Origin: Methanomicrobiales archaeon
GTDB taxonomy: Archaea; Halobacteriota; Methanomicrobia; Methanomicrobiales; Methanoculleaceae
Assembly (NCBI GenBank): GCA_012511245.1
Contig: JAAZGM010000153.1
Location: forward strand, 1-14,346
DNA: 14,346 bases
Reading direction: 5' to 3'
How positions within the stretch are numbered: the first letter of the stretch is position 1; every line of letters begins with the position of its first letter. Under the pieces are notes generated by a model that did no database searches, was not told the DNA's origin, and was given only the letters and a program-made list of their open reading frames with translations. Made by a program: the position numbers and the translations under genes. Shown one piece after another: positions 7,160 to 14,017 of this stretch.

Positions 7160-7739
7160 ACGTACGATCCTGTTCTCCTCGCTGGCGGGGAGGCTCCTGT
7201 CGACGGGTTCTTCAAACGAACGCCGGATGAGTTCGAAGGCCGCCCTGAGGATGATGGCAGCGGCTGCGAGCGCGATGAGGGTGTCAAGCGCCAGTAAACC
7301 GGTCGGATGAATCGGGATGAACCCGGCGGAGGTGCCGGGCGTCGCTCTCGAGTGCGATCGACCCGGTCTTCTTTGCTACCGCCGTCAACCGGGAGGAGAC
7401 AGAGAGGTTCATCCCCGCCGAGAGCAGCATGACGATGATACCGATCCCGGGCTCCTCGACGTTCAGCGTCTCCTCTCCACCGAGGAGATTCTTCGTTGCC
7501 TCGCTGATGATCAGGACGGCCGCGGCGAGTATCAGAACTGCCTCGATAAGTCCCGATATGCTCTCACATTTTCCATGCCCGAAGGTGTGGCATTCGTCGG
7601 GCGGACGGGCAGACTGGCGAACCGAGATGTAGGCAATGATCGCGGCGATAAGGCCGATAGCGATGCCGGCGACCGGTTTCGCTACGACGAGGATCGTGTT
7701 TGAGGCGACCGAGAGGTGTGCGGTTTTTTCTTTGAGCAC
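7160..7739 (-). pseudogene. Cation diffusion facilitator (zinc/iron efflux) pseudogene
   Basis: A degraded CDF-family metal exporter. Frame A starts at GTG 7739 (GGGGAG two bases upstream) and reads LKEKTAHLSVASNTILVV, then GIAIG, LIAAIIAYISVRQSARPPDE, FGHGKCESISGLIEAV, continuing to SIALESDARHLR near 7330. It then loses family resemblance and stops near 7284. Frame B resumes CDF homology from about 7310 to 7160: TGLLALDTLIALAAAAIILR and then AAFELIRRSFEEPVDRSLPA. Compared with the family, two segments are missing: about 15 residues between GIAIG and LIAAI (the TM2 region with the HxxxD-type site), and about a dozen residues after ARHLR (the rest of the TM5 HxxxD site), the latter causing the frameshift. 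The whole C-terminal cytoplasmic domain (about 90 residues) is absent, replaced by the end of the convergent kinase-type gene. It cannot make a working transporter. Confidence 0.82.
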
Positions 7740-7801
7740 ACTCCCCTGAAGCGGCTGCCTCCATACCTTCTGCCGGGATAGGGCATGTGCGGCAGAGGCT
7801 C

Positions 7802-7827
7802 TCCTCCCGGAGGGATTCCCGGGAGGA
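7802..7827 (-). terminator. GC-rich hairpin downstream of pyruvate kinase
   Basis: TCCTCCCGG (7802-7810) and CCGGGAGGA (7819-7827) form a perfect 9-base-pair inverted repeat around an 8-base loop, starting 12 bases past the pyruvate kinase stop codon. It is well placed to end the message or protect its 3' end, but no T-run follows on the minus strand, so true terminator function is uncertain. Confidence 0.4.
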
Positions 7828-7839
7828 TGCAGACGCCCC

Positions 7840-9339
7840 TCAATCAACCGTGAGGATGATGAGCGAATCGGTCCCTTCGCGCCCCGGGGAGACCCCTTCG
7901 GTCAGGATCACGCGCTCACCGGGGCGGATCAACCCCGAGTCCCTGATCGAGTCGAGGATCGCTCCGTGCCAGTACTCCTTCTCGCTCCGGATCAGGAACG
8001 GGCAGACGCCGTATGAGAACGCCAGGAACTTGGAGGTGGCCGGGTTCCGGGTGAACGCAAGGATCCAGGCACCGGGTTTGAACCGCGAGATGTTCCGCGC
8101 CGTGCTCCCCGAACGGGTGGGTGTCAGCACGAACTGGATACTGAGCGCATCCAGCGCCTCGATGACGTTTAGCGAGACGACATCGTTGACGGTGATCTTC
8201 TCCCGCCCTTTCCCCTGCCGGAAGAAGTCGAGCGGGGCGCACCTGGCTCCAACGAGCGAGCGTTTCTCCTCGGTTGAACGAGCGATCTTCGCCATCATCG
8301 CCACCGTATCGACCGGGTACTTCCCGATGGACGTCTCCTCAGAGAGCATGACGGCATCTGTCCCATCGAGGATGGCGTTTGCGACATCGGTCACCTCTGC
8401 CCGGGTAGGCCGGATGTTGTCGGTCATCGACATCAGCATCTGCGTGGCGGTGATCACCGGCCGGCCGAGGATGTTGGCCTTCTGGATTATCAGTTTCTGC
8501 ACCGCAGGGACATCCTCGATGGGCGTCTGGACACCGAGATCACCGCGGGCGATCATGACGCCGTCGGTCTCCTGGAGGATCCCGTCGAGGTTTGCGAGCG
8601 CTTCCTGTCGTTCGATCTTTGCTATAACCCGGATGGACTTCCCCGACCGTGCAGCATACTCGCGGGCTTTCAGGATATCCTCCGGTCGCTCGATGAAAGA
8701 GATGCTGAACGTGTCGAGCCCCTCTTCAAGCCCGAAGTCGATACACTCGAGGTCACGGTCGGTCACGGCGCTGAGGGCAACGATCCCCCCGCCGCCGACA
8801 AGGCTCATCCCCTTGCGCGAGAGGAGGGGGCCGCCGATGATCACGGTTGCCCGGATATCCGTCGCGCCTACCTCGTCGACCCGGAGCTGGAGGAACCCGT
8901 CGTTGAGGAAGATGGTGCTCCCCTCCGAGACCAGCTGGGGAAACTGTGGGAATTCGACGGGGATCCGGGCGCCGTTGCCTGATGCCGGGGCGGTCGTGAG
9001 GGTGACGACCTCGTCCTTCTCGAGTTCAAGGGGTTCATGCGCAAGGTCGCCGATCCGGATCTTTGGGCCGGGGAGATCGATCAGGATCGTTATGGGCAGT
9101 CCGGTCGCCTCGGCTGCGGTCCGGATGTTTCTGATATTCTCCCGATGCTCGTCGAACGTTCCGTGAGAGAGGTTGAGCCGGGCAACATTCATGCCTGCTC
9201 TGGCCATCCGGGCGAGCGTATCCGGAGACCTGGATGCGGGTCCTATGGTGCAGACGATCTTGGTCTTCTGGTTGGGCAGGACCATCCGCTTCCGTTTTAC
9301 CTGCTCTGATATGCGTTGCAATGTCTCTTCGAGCATCAT
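7840..9339 (-). CDS. pyk: Pyruvate kinase
   Basis: A 499-residue pyruvate kinase, which converts phosphoenolpyruvate and ADP to pyruvate and ATP at the end of glycolysis. The barrel begins TKIVCTIGPAS (about 26-36), with GMNVARLNLSHG (about 49-60) and DLPGPKIRIGD (about 88-98) marking the start of the inserted B domain. The catalytic signature IRVIAKIERQEAL places the essential lysine at 241, followed by MIARGDLGVQ (about 262-271), PVITATQML (about 294-302) and PTRAEVTDVANAILDG (about 311-326). The C-terminal allosteric-type domain follows (FVLTPTRSGSTARNISRFKP). The B-domain exit reads GMSLVGGGGIVALSAVTDRD rather than the usual NLPG form, a modest divergence. TGAGGATACATT before ATG 9339 supports that start (ATG 9336 is equivalent), although MVLPNQ at 9285 would give a more typical length. 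In a methanogen it probably serves glycogen or storage-sugar use. Co-directional with the cobalt transporter genes upstream. Confidence 0.96.
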   Translation of the reverse strand: MMLEETLQRISEQVKRKRMVLPNQKTKIVCTIGPASRSPDTLARMARAGMNVARLNLSHGTFDEHRENIRNIRTAAEATGLPITILIDLPGPKIRIGDLAHEPLELEKDEVVTLTTAPASGNGARIPVEFPQFPQLVSEGSTIFLNDGFLQLRVDEVGATDIRATVIIGGPLLSRKGMSLVGGGGIVALSAVTDRDLECIDFGLEEGLDTFSISFIERPEDILKAREYAARSGKSIRVIAKIERQEALANLDGILQETDGVMIARGDLGVQTPIEDVPAVQKLIIQKANILGRPVITATQMLMSMTDNIRPTRAEVTDVANAILDGTDAVMLSEETSIGKYPVDTVAMMAKIARSTEEKRSLVGARCAPLDFFRQGKGREKITVNDVVSLNVIEALDALSIQFVLTPTRSGSTARNISRFKPGAWILAFTRNPATSKFLAFSYGVCPFLIRSEKEYWHGAILDSIRDSGLIRPGERVILTEGVSPGREGTDSLIILTVD

Positions 9340-9451
9340 AATGTATCCTCAGGCGCCGGTATAGGATTAATCTTCGCCCGGCCAGTCCGTCGGGTCCAGG
9401 GCGAACCGTTCTATCCGGTCATTTTGTCTATCAGCTGGTTGTGCGGCACGG

Positions 9452-10645
9452 TCACTCCCGGCCGAGCCGGGTATTATCCGGCTCCTCCACCATCGTCACC
9501 GTAACCTTTCGCCCGCTCCCGGTGTTGTAATCGCTGATACGCCGCCGTGCATGCTCGATCATGCCCCCGGTGGTGATGATGAGCGAATTCTCACCGATGA
9601 GGGCTTTTAAGATGCATTTGTCGATGACGCCGTAGGTGAAATCGAGGGGGATCTGTTCGCGGCCGGCGAACTCTTTTGCGCGGGTGCCCATCGCTCCCAC
9701 GTGATCGATCGCCCCCGTTCCGGTGAGGAGTGCACGTATTCCGTCTCCCCCGGTCAGATCGGGGTCGCAGAGGTAGATCGTCCCGGTTGTGTCACAGCCC
9801 GGGGCGTGGGCGTGTATCGTCCGTTCGATCCGGTCGGTGAACTCGAGCACACTCTTAGGGGGCGCGCCCCGGTCGATGATGCCCCGGAGACCGAGCTCGT
9901 TGTAGAGGTCGAGGAGGGCTGGAGGTTTCAGCCGTGCGGACGCGAGGAGACTGTGGTCGGAGAAGACCTCTCCCGGAGAGCCCCGGGCGAGGATGCCCCC
10001 CCGCTCCATGAGTATGACCGAGTCCGCCCAGCGATAGGCGAGTTCGACGTCGTGCGTGGATATGAGCACCGTTCTGCCGGAGGAAGTGAGTTCATCGAGG
10101 AGTTCCATCACCTCCTCAGAACTTGCGGGGTCGAGGGTGTTCGTCGGTTCGTCGAGGACGAGGACCGATGGATCCATCGCGAGGATGCCGGCGATGGCGA
10201 CCCGTTTCTTCTCCCCGCCGGAGAGGTGGTGGGGCGGGCGCCTCTCGTAACCGCGGAGTCCAACGCAGCCGAGTGCATCCTGCACTGCTTTCCGGACGGC
10301 GTCAGGGGGGAGATCCAGGTTCACCGGCCCGAAGGCCACATCCGCTTCGACGGTCGGGGCGATGATCTGGACGTCGGGGTTCTGGAAGACGAACCCGACC
10401 TGGCGGCGGAGTTCACGGAGGCTCCGCCTGTCGTAGGCGAGCGGCCGGCCGTTGAAGCGGATCTCACCTGAGGTCGGCCGGAGCATGCCGTTGAGCATCA
10501 GGAGGAACGTTGACTTTCCGGCACCGTTCGGGCCGACGAGGGCGGTCTTTGATCCCGCCTCGATCCGGATACTCACCCCGTCAAGGGCGGTGGGGCCGTT
10601 TGGGTAGGTGTAGGTGACGTTATCGGTCTCAAGCAGTGGTGTCAT
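9452..10645 (-). CDS. cbiO: Cobalt/nickel ECF transporter ATPase CbiO with extra C-terminal domain
   Basis: A 397-residue ABC ATPase that powers uptake of Co(II) (or possibly Ni(II)) by the CbiMNQO energy-coupling factor complex at the membrane. The core holds Walker A GPNGAGKST (38-46), the Q-loop Gln88 (VFQNPDVQ), the signature LSGGEKKR (141-148), Walker B VLVLDEP (161-167) and the switch His198. That domain ends near residue 240 and the usual family length is about 270-290. The remaining tail of about 140 residues (from about 255) is not an ABC sequence. It contains GTIYLCDPDLTGGDGIRALL, HVGAMGTRAKEFA, PLDFTYGVIDKCILKALI and LIITTGGMIEHARRRI, and looks like a compact alpha/beta fold. The ATG overlaps the cbiQ stop by 4 bases (ATGA), so the two are translationally coupled. 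Confidence 0.92.
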   Translation of the reverse strand: MTPLLETDNVTYTYPNGPTALDGVSIRIEAGSKTALVGPNGAGKSTFLLMLNGMLRPTSGEIRFNGRPLAYDRRSLRELRRQVGFVFQNPDVQIIAPTVEADVAFGPVNLDLPPDAVRKAVQDALGCVGLRGYERRPPHHLSGGEKKRVAIAGILAMDPSVLVLDEPTNTLDPASSEEVMELLDELTSSGRTVLISTHDVELAYRWADSVILMERGGILARGSPGEVFSDHSLLASARLKPPALLDLYNELGLRGIIDRGAPPKSVLEFTDRIERTIHAHAPGCDTTGTIYLCDPDLTGGDGIRALLTGTGAIDHVGAMGTRAKEFAGREQIPLDFTYGVIDKCILKALIGENSLIITTGGMIEHARRRISDYNTGSGRKVTVTMVEEPDNTRLGRE

Positions 10646-11418
10646 ACGAGTGTCAGACCTCCGGTGGAGAGCGAGATGCTGAGGATTGCGAAGCAGTAGA
10701 TCAGGACCGCGGCGAGTGAGAGGGCGGAGATCGGCCGGGCGTCGTCCGGGACATCGAATTTGCCGTCATAGCAGCGTGCATCCATCGCGAGAACCAGGGC
10801 TTCCCCGCTCTCCCAGGTCCTGATGAAGAGTGCCCCTGAGAGCATCCCGAACGTCTGCACTGACTCCCGGAACCGGCCGTATCCAAGGCGCATCTCCTGC
10901 GCCCGGTGGATCTCGCCCACCTCTTCGATGAGGATGAAGATGAACCGGTAGGTGAGCATGGCGAGATCGATGAAGACCGCAGGCACCCGGAGCTTCCGGA
11001 GGATATCGAAGATCCCGGTCATCGGCGTCGTGAGGGCGATGAAGTAGAGCGAGCACATGCCGCCGAAGACCCGGGCAAGGAGGAGGATGGCAAGGTTCAC
11101 GCTGCCGGTCGTGATGGTGAGGGGGAGGCCGGGAACCTCGAAGAGGACCTCTCCGCCCCCGGTGATGAAGAGGATCACGGTGATGCTCATCAGGGTAAAT
11201 GTGACCGGGATGAGGAGGAGGCGGGCATAGACCTTCGCGGGGATCTTTGCGAGGAAGAGGATGGCGGTGCTCATCGAGACCGCGACGAGCAGGGGTGCTA
11301 TGAGACCGGGTGATGAGACCGAGAGGAGGATGCTTGAGAGCCCGATGATGAGTTTAAGCCCGGTACTCACCTCCCGGAGATCGTTTGTCCGGGCAAAATC
11401 CTCAAGCACCTCGTACAT
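10642..11418 (-). CDS. cbiQ: Cobalt/nickel ECF transporter transmembrane subunit CbiQ (EcfT)
   Basis: A 258-residue polytopic membrane protein, the T component that links the ATPase to the metal-binding CbiM. Hydrophobic segments fall at about 23-37, 38-57, 65-87, 105-127, 148-167 and 230-250. The long cytoplasmic coupling helices carry the Ala...Arg pair expected in this family, AQEMRLGYG (about 173-181) and AMDARCYDG (about 211-219), which dock on the ATPase. GGAGGTCGAGGAG lies just upstream of ATG 11418 and supports the start. A gap of 108 bases separates it from cbiN and contains a T-rich tract on the coding strand, so cbiQO may be expressed at a different level from cbiMN. It overlaps cbiO by 4 bases. 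Confidence 0.92.
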   Translation of the reverse strand: MYEVLEDFARTNDLREVSTGLKLIIGLSSILLSVSSPGLIAPLLVAVSMSTAILFLAKIPAKVYARLLLIPVTFTLMSITVILFITGGGEVLFEVPGLPLTITTGSVNLAILLLARVFGGMCSLYFIALTTPMTGIFDILRKLRVPAVFIDLAMLTYRFIFILIEEVGEIHRAQEMRLGYGRFRESVQTFGMLSGALFIRTWESGEALVLAMDARCYDGKFDVPDDARPISALSLAAVLIYCFAILSISLSTGGLTLV

Positions 11419-11500
11419 CTCCTCGACCTCCTGCTCCTGGTTTGCCGGGTTACCCTAAAAGCTGCATGGCGTCCGTCATCTTTCCGGTGCCCTGGATGTG

Positions 11501-11515
11501 AAAATAAAAAGGGGG
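11501..11515 (-). terminator. T-rich tract between cbiN and cbiQ
   Basis: On the minus strand CCCCCTTTTTATTTT lies about 12 bases beyond the cbiN stop codon. Euryarchaeal transcription ends at such T-runs without needing a hairpin. Here it would separate cbiMN from cbiQO by partial termination. Whether it acts in vivo is not visible from sequence. Confidence 0.4.
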
Positions 11516-11526
11516 TTTTGTGGAGA

Positions 11527-11826
11527 TCAGGCTGTTTTCCTGCCGGCCTGCCAGGAGCCAAAGACGTAGCCGATGATCAGCGCGCCGATGGCTGCCTGCA
11601 GGGCGAAGAGGAGTGACTCGATCTCGCCGCTCGGGGGTTCCCAGAAGGGTTCGATCCAGGGTTCGTAGCCTGAGGCCTCGATGAGGTCGGCGGCACCGTC
11701 GTCGGCCCCGCCCCAGGCCTCCTCCCCTTCGCCAAGGCCGGCCTGTATCACGCCATTCTGGTAGAGGAAGATCCCGGCGAATATGATGATGAGCACGGCA
11801 ACCGCAAGTTCCATACCGTACTTCAT
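11527..11826 (-). CDS. cbiN: Cobalt transporter small subunit CbiN
   Basis: A 99-residue protein with two transmembrane helices, about 5-24 (MELAVAVLIIIFAGIFLYQ) and about 70-91 (LFALQAAIGALIIGYVFGSW), joined by an acidic extracytoplasmic loop (EGEEAWGGADDGAADLIEASGYEPWIEPFWEPPSG in two parts: about 33-50 and 51-67). This is the CbiN topology; CbiN assists metal loading of CbiM in the Co-specific group, whereas Ni-specific systems usually carry NikN, NikL or fused forms. Its presence favours cobalt as the substrate of this transporter. The ATG overlaps the end of cbiM by 4 bases, so the pair is translationally coupled. Confidence 0.9.
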   Translation of the reverse strand: MKYGMELAVAVLIIIFAGIFLYQNGVIQAGLGEGEEAWGGADDGAADLIEASGYEPWIEPFWEPPSGEIESLLFALQAAIGALIIGYVFGSWQAGRKTA

Positions 11827-12515
11827 GCTGCGGCCTCCCGGAGTTTCTGGATGGTGCTCTCGGAGAGAAGGTTTAAACGGGTGAGGATCTCGGGTTTGAG
11901 CTGGACGATATACTTGAAGACCAGCGCAATGACTGCACCCTCGATGATGGCGAGCGGGATCTGGGTGACGGCGAAGATCGCGGCGAAGGCCGTGAATGCG
12001 CCGACAAATCCGGTCGCCCCGGGGAAGGCGAGTGCGAGCTGGATCGATGTGACGACGTAGGTGGCAAGGTCGGCGAGGGCCGCAGCGACAAAGACCGTTG
12101 CGTACGTATTCGCACCTGCCCGGGTTCCGGCCTTATAGATGAGGTAGGCGACGGCCGGCCCTGCGATTCCCATCGAGAAGACGTTTGCCCCGAGGGTTGT
12201 GATCCCGCCGTGTGCAAGGAAGATCGCCTGGAAGATCAGGACGATCAGCCCGAGGACCGCGGTGATACAGGGGCCGAAGAGGACGGCGCCGAGTCCTGTC
12301 CCCGTGGGGTGGGAGCAACTCCCGTTGAACGAGGGGAGTTTGAGCGAAGAGAGAACGAAGACAAATGCACCTGCGACCGCAAGGAGCGGTAACACCTCTC
12401 GTTTCTCTTGAACAAGCTTGTTAATCCGGTAGAGCCCGACGATGATGAAGGGCAGCGATACAAGAAACCAGATCTGCCACCAGGGGTCTGGTAAGAATCC
12501 TTCCATGATGTGCAT
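11823..12515 (-). CDS. cbiM: Cobalt transporter metal-binding membrane subunit CbiM
   Basis: A 230-residue integral membrane protein, the S-component that captures the metal ion. Mature members begin with Met-His, because the free N-terminus and His2 coordinate the metal. Here MHIMEGFLPDPWWQIW at ATG 12515 fits that rule exactly. The frame is open farther upstream to 12557, but adding 14 residues would destroy the metal site, so the downstream start is clearly right; GAGGTG about 8 bases ahead agrees. The second ligand region FNGSCSHPTGTGLG includes His69. About six or seven helices follow, with the typical GANVFSMGIAGPAVAYLIYK. The MEGFLP form and the adjacent CbiN favour Co over Ni. The gene is the first of cbiMNQO and is preceded by a tandem palindrome-like element that probably controls it. 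Confidence 0.95.
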   Translation of the reverse strand: MHIMEGFLPDPWWQIWFLVSLPFIIVGLYRINKLVQEKREVLPLLAVAGAFVFVLSSLKLPSFNGSCSHPTGTGLGAVLFGPCITAVLGLIVLIFQAIFLAHGGITTLGANVFSMGIAGPAVAYLIYKAGTRAGANTYATVFVAAALADLATYVVTSIQLALAFPGATGFVGAFTAFAAIFAVTQIPLAIIEGAVIALVFKYIVQLKPEILTRLNLLSESTIQKLREAAA

Positions 12516-12550
12516 GCGTAGTTCACCTCGAGGTCGCCAGATCGGCGCAC

Positions 12551-12590
12551 AGTTCAAATTAATCTGAACTATAACAAATTAATCTGATGT
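12551..12590. promoter_or_regulatory. Tandem palindrome-like operator between cbiM and the diamide synthase gene
   Basis: Two 20-base units lie back to back. Unit one (12551-12570, AGTTCAAATTAATCTGAACT) is a palindrome with 9 of 10 pairs matched. Unit two (12571-12590, ATAACAAATTAATCTGATGT) matches 7 of 10 pairs. The 13-base core CAAATTAATCTGA is identical in both (12555-12567, 12575-12587), with a period of exactly 20 bases, about two helical turns. The element sits in an AT-rich patch and overlaps the likely TATA region of cbiM. It also lies just upstream of the TATA box of the opposite gene. It is most easily explained as a dimeric repressor or activator site responding to cobalt, nickel or corrinoid; the regulator is not encoded in the window. 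Confidence 0.65.
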
Positions 12591-12607
12591 ATCGAGGTTA
12601 TCTCAGG

Positions 12608-12618
12608 TCATATTTATC
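12608..12618 (+). promoter_or_regulatory. TATA box of the a,c-diamide synthase gene
   Basis: TCATATTTATC lies about 31-41 bases before ATG 12649. Transcription would be expected to begin near 12638-12642, leaving a leader of under a dozen bases, just enough to include AGGA ahead of the start codon. Confidence 0.5.
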
Positions 12619-12648
12619 TTCTGCGGTATACAAGACTACAGGAACGTT

Positions 12649-13980
12649 ATGCGGCCAATTCCACGAATTATCGTCGCCGGGACCCACAGCGGTTGCGGTA
12701 AGACCTCGCTTGCAAGCGGCCTGATGGCGGCGCTCATCGCCCGGGGACTTACCGTCCAGCCCTTCAAGGTAGGGCCGGATTTCATCGATCCCACGCACCA
12801 CTCGGTTATCTGTGGCCGGACGTCACGCAACCTCGATCCGTTCATGATGGGGGAGGCAGGGGTGCGGGAGACGTTCGTCCGTGTCTCTACCGGGGCCGAT
12901 ATCGCCATCGTTGAGGGTGCGATGGGGCTCTATGATGGCCTCGAGGGGGGTGATACCGCGAGCACGGCGCACGTCGCAAAGATCCTCGATGCCCCGGTTC
13001 TCCTCGTTGTGGATGCCGGGGGTGCATCACGGAGCGTCCATGCCATGATCCAGGGCTACGCGGGGTTTGACCCTGCTGTCCGGGTTTCCGGGGTTATCCT
13101 CAACAGGATCGGGAGCCCCCGTCACCTTGCCATGATCGAGGAGACACAGAGCCTTCCCATCTACGGGGGGATCCCGCGGCGAAAAGATCTCGCGGTCGAG
13201 AGCCGGCATCTCGGGCTCGCAATGGCGGCTGAGACAGGGATGATGGCCGGGTTCGGTGCAGTGATGGAGGAGGCGTGTGATCTCTCCGGCATCATCGATC
13301 TCGCCCGGTCGGCCCCGCCCCTCCCGGCGCCGGTGGATACCCCGGGACGGACGGAGGCGCGGGTGCGCATCGGCATCGCAAAAGATGCAGCGTTCTGTTT
13401 TTACTACGCTGACAACCTCGATCGGCTCGTTCAGGCCGGAGGTGAGTTGATCTTCTTCTCGCCGATGACCGATCGGCTCCCTGACGTGGATGCCCTCTAT
13501 CTCGGGGGCGGCTACCCGGAGCTCCACGTGGAGGCGCTCTCCTCCTCCCGGTGCCGGGAGGATATCCGCCGGGCGGCTGACGACGGCATGCCGGTCTACG
13601 CAGAATGTGGCGGGCTCATCTACCTCACCGAGCGTCTTGTAACCGCTGAGGGCGACCATCCGATGGCCGGTATCCTCCCGGCAACGGCGGAGATGATGGA
13701 CCGGATTCAGGCGCTCGGGTATGTCGAGGCCCGGGCTGGCGGGGCTACCCCGGTCTTTGTCCCGGGATCAACCTTCCGTGGCCATGAGTTCCACTATTCC
13801 CGGATTGACCCCGCCCGTGATGCCCGGTTTGCTCTGGAACTCATCCGTGGGCGGGGGATCGTCGAGGGGCGGGATGGGCTTATCGCACAGAACGCGGTCG
13901 GGCAGTATACCCACACTTACTTCCCGGAGGGGTTCGCCGAAAGGCTGGTCGAGGCGGCCGGGGCATACCGGCGGACATAA
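12649..13980 (+). CDS. Cobyrinate / Ni-sirohydrochlorin a,c-diamide synthase
   Basis: A 443-residue ATP- and glutamine-dependent amidotransferase of the CbiA/CfbB family. It amidates the a and c acetate side chains of a tetrapyrrole: cobyrinate in corrinoid synthesis (CbiA) or Ni-sirohydrochlorin in coenzyme F430 synthesis (CfbB). The N-terminal dethiobiotin synthetase-like ATPase has the P-loop GTHSGCGKTS (11-20) and the substrate-site motif GPDFIDPTHH (42-51), followed by VEGAMGLYDG. The C-terminal class I glutaminase-like domain has YLGGGYPELH, the nucleophile Cys320 in AECGGLIYLTE, FRGHEFHYS, and GQYTHTYFPEGF with the likely catalytic His422. All key residues are present and the length is normal. 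Sequence alone does not separate CbiA from CfbB; a methanogen needs F430, and cobalt transport lies next door. The gene is divergent from cbiM across a putative operator, hinting at shared metal control. Confidence 0.93.
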   Translation: MRPIPRIIVAGTHSGCGKTSLASGLMAALIARGLTVQPFKVGPDFIDPTHHSVICGRTSRNLDPFMMGEAGVRETFVRVSTGADIAIVEGAMGLYDGLEGGDTASTAHVAKILDAPVLLVVDAGGASRSVHAMIQGYAGFDPAVRVSGVILNRIGSPRHLAMIEETQSLPIYGGIPRRKDLAVESRHLGLAMAAETGMMAGFGAVMEEACDLSGIIDLARSAPPLPAPVDTPGRTEARVRIGIAKDAAFCFYYADNLDRLVQAGGELIFFSPMTDRLPDVDALYLGGGYPELHVEALSSSRCREDIRRAADDGMPVYAECGGLIYLTERLVTAEGDHPMAGILPATAEMMDRIQALGYVEARAGGATPVFVPGSTFRGHEFHYSRIDPARDARFALELIRGRGIVEGRDGLIAQNAVGQYTHTYFPEGFAERLVEAAGAYRRT

Positions 13981-14017
13981 GGAGAACCTTACACCCGCCG
14001 GTGGGGAAAGAGAGGGA

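Noticed and set aside
7740..7847. The N-terminal 36 residues of the longest CDF-frame reading (from 7847).
   Set aside because: They overlap the end of pyruvate kinase and its hairpin, and do not resemble a CDF N-terminus; GTG 7739 begins the family-like sequence.
7787..9166. A 459-residue open frame antisense to pyruvate kinase.
   Set aside because: Its composition is dominated by Ser, Arg and Pro, typical of a reverse-frame shadow, while the opposite strand encodes an unmistakable pyruvate kinase.
9701..10471. A 256-residue open frame antisense to cbiO.
   Set aside because: It lies opposite the Walker A, signature and Walker B motifs of a clear ABC ATPase and has no recognisable features.
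12525..12534. Perfect 10-base palindrome ACCTCGAGGT just upstream of cbiM.
   Set aside because: It overlaps the ribosome binding site and is short enough to be explained by that sequence and chance, unlike the longer tandem units nearby.
12516..12557. Upstream extension of cbiM to 12557.
   Set aside because: CbiM needs a free Met-His N-terminus for metal binding, which ATG 12515 provides together with a good ribosome binding site.
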